NCBI GenBank assembly: GCA_900770445.1
Contig: CAAGKO010000064.1
Span: forward strand, 1-47,418
DNA from: an uncultured Oribacterium sp.
GTDB taxonomy: Bacteria; Bacillota; Clostridia; Lachnospirales; Lachnospiraceae
Length of the DNA: 47,418 bases
Reading direction: 5' to 3'
Below the pieces are notes generated by a model that made no database searches, was not told where the DNA came from, and saw nothing but the letters and a program-made list of their open reading frames with translations. Below are positions 25,665 to 33,224 of this stretch, in pieces. Within the stretch, counting starts at the first letter, position 1; the number at the start of each line of letters is the position of its first letter. Position numbers and translations under genes: made by a program.

Positions 25665-25809
25665 CAGGGCACTCCGCACTCACTCAGTTCAAAGTACAGA
25701 ACCACAGCGGAGTGTCCGTGTCCGATCTGACAGAACGCGTTCTGCATATCGGACGCGGACACTCCACTGGAACCTGTTCTTTGAATTCGCAATTTAGCGG
25801 AGTGCCCTG
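25665..25809. repeat. 145-bp nested palindrome
   Basis: An outer 13-bp perfect stem (25665-25677 with 25797-25809) encloses TTCAAAG/CTTTGAA (25688-25694 with 25779-25785), a stem of about 19 bp (25709-25726 with 25748-25765) and a central 14-bp palindrome CAGAACGCGTTCTG (25731-25744). GCGGAGTG-type octamers occur four times in alternating orientation. It separates the aldo/keto reductase from the PrpR-like gene. GCAGTTTTCTT after the right arm could let it act as a terminator. Confidence 0.75.
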
Positions 25810-25818
25810 CGCAGTTTT

Positions 25819-25848
25819 CTTACATTATGGCCGGCGGTTTGATATAAT
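25819..25848 (+). promoter_or_regulatory. Promoter of the PrpR-like gene
   Basis: A perfect TATAAT (25843-25848) lies 36 bases before the chosen start. CTTACA (25819-25824, spacing 18) is the best -35. The promoter abuts the right arm of the large palindrome, so the palindrome could influence it. Confidence 0.6.
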
Positions 25849-25883
25849 GGGATATATTGAAACGATTTGAAATGGAGAACGCT

Positions 25884-27470
25884 ATGGCCAATATTGCACT
25901 GCTGGTTCCGAATGATGAGCTCTTTCGTCTGACGCATGATGTGCTGCAGGAGCAGCAGAAGCGTCTGTTTCTGATGAAGGTGATCGAGTCGGAGCGAGCG
26001 GTGATGGAGGCGCGGCAGGCCATCAATCAGGGGGCCGATATCATCATCGCACGTGGTCTGCAGGCGACGATCATCAAGCAGTATACGGACATCCCGGTGG
26101 TGGAGATCGTGCTGACCCGGCAGGGTGTGATCGACATGATCGAGCGTGCGAAGCGGGTCGTGCATAAGTCGCATCCGCATATCGCGATCGTGACCTTCAA
26201 GAACATGGCCTGCGACATGTCCGGGCTCGATGAGCAGTGCGGGGTGCATCTCCATGAATATTTCGTGCAGAATCCGGAGCTGCTGCGGCCGGCGGCCATG
26301 CAGGCGATCGAGGATAAGGTGGACCTCATCATCGGGGGACAGACGGTGCTGACCGTCGCGGATGATGCGGGGATTCCATCGATTTTTATCACGAATACGG
26401 AGGATGCCGTCGAGGCAGCGATCAAGGAGGCCTTTCAACTTGCGGCAACCTTTGATGGGAACGGCGGACTTCCGGAGGCGACGTACCGAAAGACGGAGAC
26501 CGTCGGAAAGGCTTCGTCCTTCGTGAATTTTCCCTACAGCAGTGCGCGCATGCAGGCGGCGGTGACGCTGGCGGAGCAGCTGGCGGCGACGGACTGTCCG
26601 AAGCTTCTGATCGAGCCGGTGGGGCGTCTCTACCGGGCGTTTGCGAATGCCATGCACAACAAGTCGAAGCATTCGCAGGAGAAGCTCGTGGAGTACGACT
26701 GCATCGCCGGGGAGTCTGCCTATGAGGCACTGTTCGGGCGACTCGGAAAGATGAACGATGCCGCGAAGGGCACCCTTCAGATCAACTTTATCGAGCATCT
26801 CGATCTGCGCTCGCAGAAGAAGCTGCTGGAGATCCTGATGTTCCGTAATGTCATCGTCGTGACGAAGAAGACGGACCTTCGGACGTATCTGCTGCCGGAG
26901 CTCTATGAGCGCCTGATCGCGTTTGCGATTCGCATACCGATGCTCATGGAAACGCCGGAGGAGATTCCCTTCCTCGCGGATATCTATATGCGGCGGCTTG
27001 CGGAGCAGTACGGACGTTACCATGTGCTGACGAAGGACGCGATGAAAACGATCGCCGGACTCAGATGGGATGGCGGACGTATACAGCTCGAGAGCTTCCT
27101 CGAGCGACTTGTCATCACGGCGGATCATCGCAGCATCCGTCCGGATGACATCACGAAGCTGTACGCGACGATCTACGGGGCAGAGACATTGGCCTCCGGA
27201 ACGGAAGCGGACAGAAGCACTGACGGTGGCGCGATGAACGCCGGTGGACAGCACGAGGACGCTGAGCGTTCGGTCGGGGGAACGGCAGAAGGTGATGCAG
27301 TGCGTTCGGATGCGGGTGCGAATCCGGCCCTGTCCGTGCAGGTGATGGAGCGGGAGCGCATCGTGCGGGTGCTCGCCGAGTGCATGGGCAGCCGGGAGAA
27401 GGCCGCGGAGAAGCTCGGCATCAGTAAAACCACGCTGTGGCGGAAGCTCCGGCAGTATCAGATCATCTGA
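25884..27470 (+). CDS. PrpR-like regulator with degenerate sigma-54 AAA+ domain
   Basis: A 528-residue protein with three parts. Residues 1-185 resemble the PrpR N-terminal sensor domain ('NQGADIIIARGLQA', 'DLIIGGQTVLTVADDAGI'). Residues about 213-432 follow the sigma-54 activator AAA+ layout but have lost its working parts: Walker A is replaced by 'LLIEPVGRLYRAFANAMHN' (no GESGTGK), the GAFTGA loop is missing between 'ALFG' and 'KGTLQI', and Walker B LFLDEI is 'INFIEHL'. After a low-complexity linker (433-485) a Fis-type helix-turn-helix ends the protein ('REKAAEKLGISKTTLWRKL', 504-522). ATG 25884 is chosen for GGAG six bases upstream, over earlier TTG/ATG codons. It probably senses a metabolite and works without sigma-54. 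Confidence 0.8.
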   Translation: MANIALLVPNDELFRLTHDVLQEQQKRLFLMKVIESERAVMEARQAINQGADIIIARGLQATIIKQYTDIPVVEIVLTRQGVIDMIERAKRVVHKSHPHIAIVTFKNMACDMSGLDEQCGVHLHEYFVQNPELLRPAAMQAIEDKVDLIIGGQTVLTVADDAGIPSIFITNTEDAVEAAIKEAFQLAATFDGNGGLPEATYRKTETVGKASSFVNFPYSSARMQAAVTLAEQLAATDCPKLLIEPVGRLYRAFANAMHNKSKHSQEKLVEYDCIAGESAYEALFGRLGKMNDAAKGTLQINFIEHLDLRSQKKLLEILMFRNVIVVTKKTDLRTYLLPELYERLIAFAIRIPMLMETPEEIPFLADIYMRRLAEQYGRYHVLTKDAMKTIAGLRWDGGRIQLESFLERLVITADHRSIRPDDITKLYATIYGAETLASGTEADRSTDGGAMNAGGQHEDAERSVGGTAEGDAVRSDAGANPALSVQVMERERIVRVLAECMGSREKAAEKLGISKTTLWRKLRQYQII

Positions 27471-27580
27471 GACGGCCCGGCAGACCGATGCGGGTGTATA
27501 ACAAACAGGATAGATGACGCCGGGGCCTTCAGACCTGCGTGAAGATAGTGAAGTGAATCGAGGATTCAGAGGAGGACAGG

Positions 27581-28009
27581 ATGGATTACAGAAGATTCGG
27601 AAATCAGATCGTATTACGTGTGGATCGCGATGAGGAGGTCATGACGGAAATCACGGCGCTCTGTGAGCAGGAGCAGATCCGTCTCGCGTCCATCAGCGGA
27701 CTCGGGGCAGCCGATCATCTCGTGATGGGGCTCTACGATGTGGAGGCACAGAAATTCACGGAGACCGTGCTGGATCAGCCGCTTGAAATCACGTCCATCA
27801 TCGGCAGTGTTACGGAGATGGATGGAAAGCCGTATCTCCATGTGCATATCACGGTGGCGGATGTGGATGGACACGCCTTCGGCGGACATCTGAAGTCCGT
27901 GCGCATCGGTGGAACCGCCGAGATCTTCCTCACGATCATCGACGGGCAGGTCGGCCGGAAGAAGGATGAGATCACGGGAACAGGACTCAATCTCTTTGAT
28001 TTCAGCTAA
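27581..28009 (+). CDS. PPC/DUF296 domain protein
   Basis: A 142-residue single-domain protein of the PPC (DUF296) family, known from plant AT-hook proteins and from stand-alone bacterial forms that make trimers. Evidence: the N-terminal 'RVDRDEEVMTEITALCEQEQI', 'ASISGLGAADHLVMGLYD' and the histidine-bearing 'LHVHITVADVDGHAFGGHL' (His87, His89, His103), a likely metal site. GAGGAGG precedes the start. It lies between a regulator and glycerate kinase, so it may serve the aldarate pathway as a DNA-binding or small-molecule-binding protein, but no function is established for this group. Confidence 0.82.
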   Translation: MDYRRFGNQIVLRVDRDEEVMTEITALCEQEQIRLASISGLGAADHLVMGLYDVEAQKFTETVLDQPLEITSIIGSVTEMDGKPYLHVHITVADVDGHAFGGHLKSVRIGGTAEIFLTIIDGQVGRKKDEITGTGLNLFDFS

Positions 28010-28170
28010 GTGAAGAGAGCAGCTGGACCGTTCTGGTTCATCTGCTCGGCGGGCGGGATGAGTGAAACTGCACGATGCTGCTAAGATCGTGCGGAAGAGG
28101 TCTCGTCCTGTCGCAGATCGCAGTGAAAATGATCATATAATGACTGCCGAAGGGCAGCAGGAGGTATAAC

Positions 28171-29316
28171 ATGAAATTTCTTTTTGCTTCGGATTCCTTT
28201 AAGGGAACCCTCTCCAGCGACCAGACCATCGAACTCCTCACGAAGGCAGCCGAGGAGGTTTTCGGCAGCTGTGAGACCAGCGGTGTGCCGGTGGCGGACG
28301 GCGGCGAGGGTACGACCGATGCCGTTGTAAAGGCGAGAAACGGTGAGATCATCACGGTGCCGGTACATGGCCCGCTGATGGAGATGGAGCAGGGCTTCTA
28401 TGGCCGTCTGTCCGGCAGCGAGGCGATTCTCGAGATGGCGGCGGCATCCGGACTTCCGATGGTGCCGGAGGAGAAGCGGAATCCGCTGAACACCACGACC
28501 TACGGCACCGGTGAGCTGCTGAAGGCGGCGCTCGATGCCGGCTACACGGAAATCGCCATCGCGATCGGAGGATCGGCGACCAATGATGGCGGCATGGGCT
28601 TCGCCTCCGCCCTCGGCATCCGTTTCCTCGATCAGGATGGAAATGTGCTCGAAGGCCGTGGTGAGGACCTCGAGAAGGTGGCCCACATCGATATGAGTGG
28701 TCTCGATCCGGCCGTACAGAAGGCGCACTTCACCGTCATGTGTGATGTGACGAATCCGCTCTGCGGACCGGATGGCGCGACCTATACCTTCGGAAAGCAG
28801 AAGGGCGGCACACCGGAGATCCTCGATCGTCTCGAGAAGGGTATGCAGAACTATCGAGATGTCATCATCCGTGAATTCGGTATCAACCCGGATGAAATCC
28901 AGGGCAGTGGTGCGGCCGGTGGACTCGGTACCGCACTGAAGGTGTTCCTCCATGCGGAGATGAAGTCCGGCATCGAGACCGTACTCGACCTCATCGACTT
29001 CGATGCACGCCTCGAGGGTGTCGATCTCGTCGTGACCGGCGAGGGCAGAACCGACTGGCAGTCCTGCTTCGGTAAGGTGATGCAGGGCGTCGGTGATCGC
29101 AGTGCGAAGCACCAGGTACCGGTAGCGGCACTCTGCGGCGGACTCGGCCGGGATTATGAGAAGATCTATGCCCATGGTATCCGCTCGATCATGACCACCG
29201 TCGACGGCCCGATGCCACTGAAGGAGGCCCTGGACAACGCCAGCGAGCTCTACTATAAGGGCGCGATCCGCATGTTCCGCTTCCTGAAAACCGGCATGCA
29301 GATGAACGCAAAGTAA
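28171..29316 (+). CDS. garK: Glycerate kinase (GarK/GlxK family)
   Basis: A 381-residue glycerate kinase that phosphorylates D-glycerate with ATP, giving 2-phosphoglycerate in the class I family. Signature stretches: N-terminal 'SDSFKGTLSSDQTIELL', 'ADGGEGTTDAVV', 'GGSATNDGGMGFASALG', 'SGAAGGLGTAL' and 'TGEGRTDWQS'. Length matches E. coli GarK. AGGAGG lies eight bases before the ATG. It completes the path from aldarate to glycolysis begun by garD/gudD and garR, and is followed by a hairpin. Confidence 0.93.
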   Translation: MKFLFASDSFKGTLSSDQTIELLTKAAEEVFGSCETSGVPVADGGEGTTDAVVKARNGEIITVPVHGPLMEMEQGFYGRLSGSEAILEMAAASGLPMVPEEKRNPLNTTTYGTGELLKAALDAGYTEIAIAIGGSATNDGGMGFASALGIRFLDQDGNVLEGRGEDLEKVAHIDMSGLDPAVQKAHFTVMCDVTNPLCGPDGATYTFGKQKGGTPEILDRLEKGMQNYRDVIIREFGINPDEIQGSGAAGGLGTALKVFLHAEMKSGIETVLDLIDFDARLEGVDLVVTGEGRTDWQSCFGKVMQGVGDRSAKHQVPVAALCGGLGRDYEKIYAHGIRSIMTTVDGPMPLKEALDNASELYYKGAIRMFRFLKTGMQMNAK

Positions 29317-29328
29317 TCGCTTTTTATC

Positions 29329-29365
29329 TCAGCGCAGATCGATTTTTCATGACGATCTGCGCTGA
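29329..29365 (+). terminator. Hairpin after garK
   Basis: TCAGCGCAGATCG (29329-29341) pairs perfectly with CGATCTGCGCTGA (29353-29365) around an 11-nt loop. The T-tract after it is poor, so termination may be incomplete. Confidence 0.65.
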
Positions 29366-29538
29366 AATTCGATTACGGGAAAGGTTATAAAATTAACGCA
29401 GAAGTCAGGATTTTAACGTTCTTTTCTTGACAGATAAGTTATGTATTTAACGCATGACATTCGTGAAATCCTGTATTAGGATGGAGCGTGTTGGGTTTGA
29501 AAAAAGAAAAATGATTCGATATCAGGGGAGGATACAAG

Positions 29539-30774
29539 ATGCCAATTCATGTTTTAGAGGAAGCCAATCGTTGTCTGCAGTGCAAGAATCCACAGTGCCG
29601 GAAGGGCTGTCCGATCAACACCAACATTCCGGAGATGATTCGTCTCTTTAAGGAAAATGAGCTGGAGACCGCGGCAGCGATGCTGTTTGCGAACAATCCG
29701 CTTTCCGTCGTATGCTCACTCGTATGTAATCATGGCAAGCAGTGCGAGGGTCACTGTGTTCGTGGCATCAAGGGCTCCCCGGTTCATATTTCGTCCATCG
29801 AAAACTATATTTCCGATTCCTGCTTCGAGCGAATCAAGGTGAAGATGGCGGAGCCGAACGGCATGAAGGCAGCGGTCATCGGTGCCGGTCCGGCCGGCAT
29901 CACCATCGCGATCCTGCTCGCAAGCAAGGGCTATAAGATCACCGTCTTCGAGAGCCGTGATAAGATCGGCGGCATCATGCGTTACGGTATCCCGGAGTTC
30001 CGTCTGCCGCACAGCATCCTCGACCGCTACTACACGAAGATGCGTGAGATGGGTATCCTCTTCCGTCCGAACTTTACCATCGGCGGAAACATCACCCTCG
30101 AGGATCTTTTCAACGATGGCTATCGCTCCATCTTCATCGGTACCGGTGCATGGCGCCCGCGCCGTATGCTGATTCCGGGCGAGACCTTCGGCAATGTGCA
30201 TTATGCGATCAATTATCTCAATAACCCGGAGTCTGTCGACCTCGGTCAGTCCGTGGCCATCTTCGGTTCCGGCAACTCAGCGATGGATGTCGCACGTACC
30301 GCGATCCGTCAGGGCGTGAAGAACGTAACGGTATACGAGCGTCGTGATAAGGTGACCGCCTCCCCGGATGAGTTCGAGTTTGCGAAGCTCGATGGTGTGC
30401 AGTTCGAGTTCCACGAGACCGCTACCGCCATCAAGGATGATGGTGTGATGCTCTCAGAGACGGAGGTGCAGGAGGATGGCAAGGTCGTGACGAAGCCGGG
30501 AACGGAGCACTTCGTTCCGTGCGATTCCGTCGTGATCGCCGTTTCACAGGTGCCGAAGCATCGTCTCGTCGAGCACAACTCCGGCCTCAAGCTGAACGAG
30601 CGTGGTACCCTCGCGACCGATGCAGAGGGTGAAACCACCATGCCGGGCGTCTTCGCCTCCGGCGACGTCGTGACCGGTGCGAAGACTGTCGTCGACGCCG
30701 TTCACGTATCGAAGATGATCGCGGAGGAGATGGACCGGTACATGCAGGCGCATAAGGACGATGTGAACGCCTAA
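29539..30774 (+). CDS. GltD-like NAD(P)-dependent FAD/Fe-S oxidoreductase
   Basis: A 411-residue protein of the glutamate synthase small subunit/NfnB-like family. The N-terminus has the 4Fe-4S motif CLQCKNPQCRKGCP (14-27) with a second cysteine group near residues 55-72 (CSLVC, C, C). FAD binding is at 'AVIGAGPAG' (about 112-120) and NAD(P) binding at 'VAIFGSGNSAMD' (about 237-248); the C-terminal 'GVFASGDV' is the usual FAD-contacting end. No glutamate synthase large subunit or NfnA partner is adjacent, so it is an orphan whose electron acceptor is unknown. GGGGAGGA precedes the ATG. Confidence 0.85.
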   Translation: MPIHVLEEANRCLQCKNPQCRKGCPINTNIPEMIRLFKENELETAAAMLFANNPLSVVCSLVCNHGKQCEGHCVRGIKGSPVHISSIENYISDSCFERIKVKMAEPNGMKAAVIGAGPAGITIAILLASKGYKITVFESRDKIGGIMRYGIPEFRLPHSILDRYYTKMREMGILFRPNFTIGGNITLEDLFNDGYRSIFIGTGAWRPRRMLIPGETFGNVHYAINYLNNPESVDLGQSVAIFGSGNSAMDVARTAIRQGVKNVTVYERRDKVTASPDEFEFAKLDGVQFEFHETATAIKDDGVMLSETEVQEDGKVVTKPGTEHFVPCDSVVIAVSQVPKHRLVEHNSGLKLNERGTLATDAEGETTMPGVFASGDVVTGAKTVVDAVHVSKMIAEEMDRYMQAHKDDVNA

Positions 30775-30789
30775 CACTGCGAAGCATCC

Positions 30790-30830
30790 GCCAGGTCTCC
30801 CTGTGACAGTCCACAGGGAGACCTGGCTCT
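30790..30830 (+). terminator. Intrinsic terminator after the GltD-like gene
   Basis: GCCAGGTCTCCCTGT (30790-30804) pairs without mismatch with ACAGGGAGACCTGGC (30813-30827), then TCTGTCT. Confidence 0.8.
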
Positions 30831-30843
30831 GTCTATGAAACCA

Positions 30844-30852
30844 TGCTAAAAT
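30844..30852 (+). promoter_or_regulatory. Extended -10 promoter of add
   Basis: TGCTAAAAT fits an extended -10 element 30 bases upstream of the add start codon. No convincing -35 box is seen. Confidence 0.5.
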
Positions 30853-30881
30853 AGAACTATCTATAGAAAGCAGGTGACACG

Positions 30882-31895
30882 ATGAAACGACTGATTGATT
30901 TACATGTCCATCTGGATGGTTCGCTTCCATATGAAACCGTCCATAAGCTGATGCAGCAGGCGGGGATGCCGACGAAGACAGATGCGGAGCTCTATCCGCT
31001 TCTATCCGTGCCGGAGGACTGCCGGGATCTCAATGAATATCTGGAGAAGTTCGACTTTCCGCTTCAGCTCATGCAGAGCGCCGAAAACATTGAACAGATC
31101 GTGTATGAGCTTCTGAACGCGCAGCGCGCGGAGGGCCTGGTGTATACGGAGATTCGTTTCGCGCCGCAGCTCCACTGTCAGCAGGGGCTTACACAGGCGG
31201 CGGTGGTGGAGGCGGCCGTAGCAGGACTTCATCGCTTCGAAAAGGAGCAGTACAGCTGTACCTGCGCGGAGACGACACCGGAGCTTCATGCAGGTCTTAT
31301 CCTCTGTGCGATGCGTGGTGCCGATCATAAGGAAGCCAATCTGGAGACCGTTCGAGTGGCCGCGAAGTACCTCGGAAAGGGCGTGGTGGCGCTTGATCTT
31401 GCAGGTGCAGAGGCACTGTTCCCGACGCGGGACTTCGAGGATGTATTCGCACTGGCTCGAGAGCTCGAGGTACCGTTTACGATCCACGCCGGGGAAGCCG
31501 ACGGACCGGACTCCATCCGCACCGCGCTCGCGTTCGGCGCCCGCCGGATCGGCCATGGTGTCCGCGCGCTCGAGGATGCCGCGCTCGTGAAGGAGCTCGC
31601 CGAAAAGCAGATTCCACTGGAGTGCTGCCCGACCTCGAATCTCAACACGAAGATGTTCCCGGATATGGCGCATTATCCGATCCGTGCGCTGCTCGAAGCC
31701 GGCGTGAAGGCCACGGTCAACACCGACAACATGACCGTCTCTGATACCACGGAATCGAAGGAGTTTGCGAAGCTCGAGCAGGCCATCGGCCTGACCGCAG
31801 CCGAGGAAAAGCAGCTTCTGCTCAATGCAGCCGACGCGATCTTCGGTGGCGAGGACGAAAAAGCACGGCTCCGGAAGCTGATTGCCGAGATGTGA
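30882..31895 (+). CDS. add: Adenosine deaminase
   Basis: A 337-residue zinc enzyme that converts adenosine to inosine in purine salvage. Metal and catalytic residues are in place: His8 and His10 in 'DLHVHLDGS', His202 and Glu205 in 'HAGEADGP', His225 in 'RIGHGVRA' and Asp282 in 'NTDNMTVSD'. Length and motif order are standard. GCAGGTGACACG precedes the ATG as ribosome site. It is a stand-alone gene bounded by terminators and not functionally tied to the upstream sugar-acid genes. Confidence 0.94.
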   Translation: MKRLIDLHVHLDGSLPYETVHKLMQQAGMPTKTDAELYPLLSVPEDCRDLNEYLEKFDFPLQLMQSAENIEQIVYELLNAQRAEGLVYTEIRFAPQLHCQQGLTQAAVVEAAVAGLHRFEKEQYSCTCAETTPELHAGLILCAMRGADHKEANLETVRVAAKYLGKGVVALDLAGAEALFPTRDFEDVFALARELEVPFTIHAGEADGPDSIRTALAFGARRIGHGVRALEDAALVKELAEKQIPLECCPTSNLNTKMFPDMAHYPIRALLEAGVKATVNTDNMTVSDTTESKEFAKLEQAIGLTAAEEKQLLLNAADAIFGGEDEKARLRKLIAEM

Positions 31896-31977
31896 TTTCA
31901 CTTTCGATGAGTGAACTCCTTGTTGATGAAACTGATTTTTATAGCTGCAGGCATTGTAAGCGCTTTAAAATGGTAAT

Positions 31978-32105
31978 GTGCCTACGGAAATGACCGATTT
32001 TGGGGGTACACCGCAGGCATGTTGAATCATTTTTTGCATTACCATGCCTATAAAAAATGAGTGAAAAATAGGCATGGTGAGGGAATTTAAGCCTCACCAT
32101 GCCTA
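31978..32105. repeat. Cluster of three related hairpins with alternative pairings
   Basis: TAGGCATG-type sequence occurs repeatedly in both orientations. ACCATGCCTAT (32041-32051) pairs with ATAGGCATGGT (32068-32078). The overlapping TAGGCATGGTGAGG (32069-32082) pairs instead with CCTCACCATGCCTA (32092-32105). A weaker third hairpin lies at about 31982-32019 (GTGCCTACGG with CCGCAGGCAT). Read on the minus strand, the 14-bp hairpin is followed by TTTTT, so it can terminate the FUSC-like gene. Confidence 0.7.
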
Positions 32106-32128
32106 CATTTCATTTTGCACCGTTGTTT

Positions 32129-32887
32129 TTATTTTTTTCTGCCGAAGTTCTCATGCTCCTGTTCGCGAAACTTCTTATTCTTATGAAGATAGGACTGGAA
32201 GGCCTGTCCGGTATGGGTCCAGACGCTCCGGAAGGAGAGACCGTTCTCGCGGTCACGCTTCGTCGGAAGGACGGTGGTGATCGCCAGCGCGATCAGTACA
32301 CCGACACCGGTATCGATGATACGGGCGATCGTGTACGGCACGACGCGTTCCTGGCCGACCGTGAACATCACAACGAAATAAACGACGGTACCCGGCTGAA
32401 TCGCGGAGTCCGCGCCGAGGGCCAGATTGCAGAGAAGCACGAGGCAGAGGCCGAGGACCATCCATGCCCAGTCCGGTACACCGAAGAGCGGGTTCGTATA
32501 GAGTGTATAAAACGGGATGACCAGCAGACCGCCGACGAAGGTACCGATGAAACGGTTGAAGCCATTATGGAAGCCCTCTTCGAACTGACTGCCGACACCG
32601 TAGACCGCACCGATCAGTGCGAAGCAGGGATTCCGATCCTGGAACAGATACTCATAGATGATGGCCGTCGCCAGCACGACCAGTGCACTGCGCCATACAC
32701 GATCGGTGATGCGCGGAAAGCGGAATTTCTGCCGTGGCGCTGTGCGCTCACTATCTGGAGCGGCGCTTATGTGCTGTACTTCCCGTCTGTCCTGTGCGTG
32801 TTCGTTTATGTTATGTACTTCCTGTATGCTCTGCGCATTCTCGTTGTTCAGAATCTCTGACATCGTTGGCGTTTCCTGTGCTTCCAT
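32129..32887 (-). CDS. FUSC/aromatic-acid-exporter-like membrane protein
   Basis: A 252-residue protein with a hydrophilic 60-residue N-terminus and six predicted helices ('WRSALVVLATAIIYEYLF', 'FALIGAVYGVGS', 'FIGTFVGGLLVIPFY', 'MVLGLCLVLLCNLALG', 'VVYFVVMFTV', 'IIDTGVGVLIALAITTV'). The arrangement of short helices with 'FNRFIGTFVGG' and 'ARIIDTGVG' is typical of FUSC/ArAE-type efflux proteins in Bacillota. AAAGGAG seven bases upstream sets the start. The opposite strand has a long open frame that is rejected as its shadow. Substrate unknown. Confidence 0.8.
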   Translation of the reverse strand: MEAQETPTMSEILNNENAQSIQEVHNINEHAQDRREVQHISAAPDSERTAPRQKFRFPRITDRVWRSALVVLATAIIYEYLFQDRNPCFALIGAVYGVGSQFEEGFHNGFNRFIGTFVGGLLVIPFYTLYTNPLFGVPDWAWMVLGLCLVLLCNLALGADSAIQPGTVVYFVVMFTVGQERVVPYTIARIIDTGVGVLIALAITTVLPTKRDRENGLSFRSVWTHTGQAFQSYLHKNKKFREQEHENFGRKK

Positions 32888-33029
32888 CAGTGCGCTCCTT
32901 TCGCCGGTTATTCATGATTTTTCTATGATTTCATCCGCGAAGCGCGGTCTGATATCGTATGGGAATATCGGATCCTTCTAAATATATGTTCCATGGGAAA
33001 GAGCGTCAATCGCCGTACCGTTCTAAATT

Positions 33030-33051
33030 GCATACAATGCACATTGTTTGC
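33030..33051. promoter_or_regulatory. Inverted repeat upstream of the FUSC-like gene
   Basis: GCATACAAT and ATTGTTTGC are inverted copies with one mismatch and a 4-nt spacer, a plausible dimeric repressor site about 140 bases before the minus-strand start at 32887. The remaining 32888-33224 gap contains only this and the terminator of the next gene. Confidence 0.4.
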
Positions 33052-33153
33052 ATTTATATCCAAAAAACAGGATGAACAGGAAGTATGTAATGTAAGGCTG
33101 CACAGCGGACGAGCACCAGACGCCATACGGAGAGGCGTGAAAACAAAGTCAGA

Positions 33154-33177
33154 GCCCGGCATCGGCTGATGTCGGGC
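33154..33177 (-). terminator. Hairpin downstream of the ECF S-component gene
   Basis: GCCCGGCATC (33154-33163) pairs with GATGTCGGGC (33168-33177) with one wobble. On the minus strand the tail is CTGACTTTGTTTT, a broken T-tract. Confidence 0.6.
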
Positions 33178-33224
33178 CCTGTGTGATGAAAAGTATGAAA
33201 CAGAGTTGGCTGATCTGTTTTAGT

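Noticed and set aside
25857..25883. TTG or ATG start upstream of the PrpR-like gene
   Set aside because: No ribosome site precedes them, whereas GGAG is well placed for ATG 25884.
32099..32860. 253-codon plus-strand frame overlapping the FUSC-like gene
   Set aside because: Its product is highly charged with no recognisable domain, it lacks a ribosome site, and the opposite strand encodes a clear multi-helix protein with a good ribosome site. It is a shadow frame.
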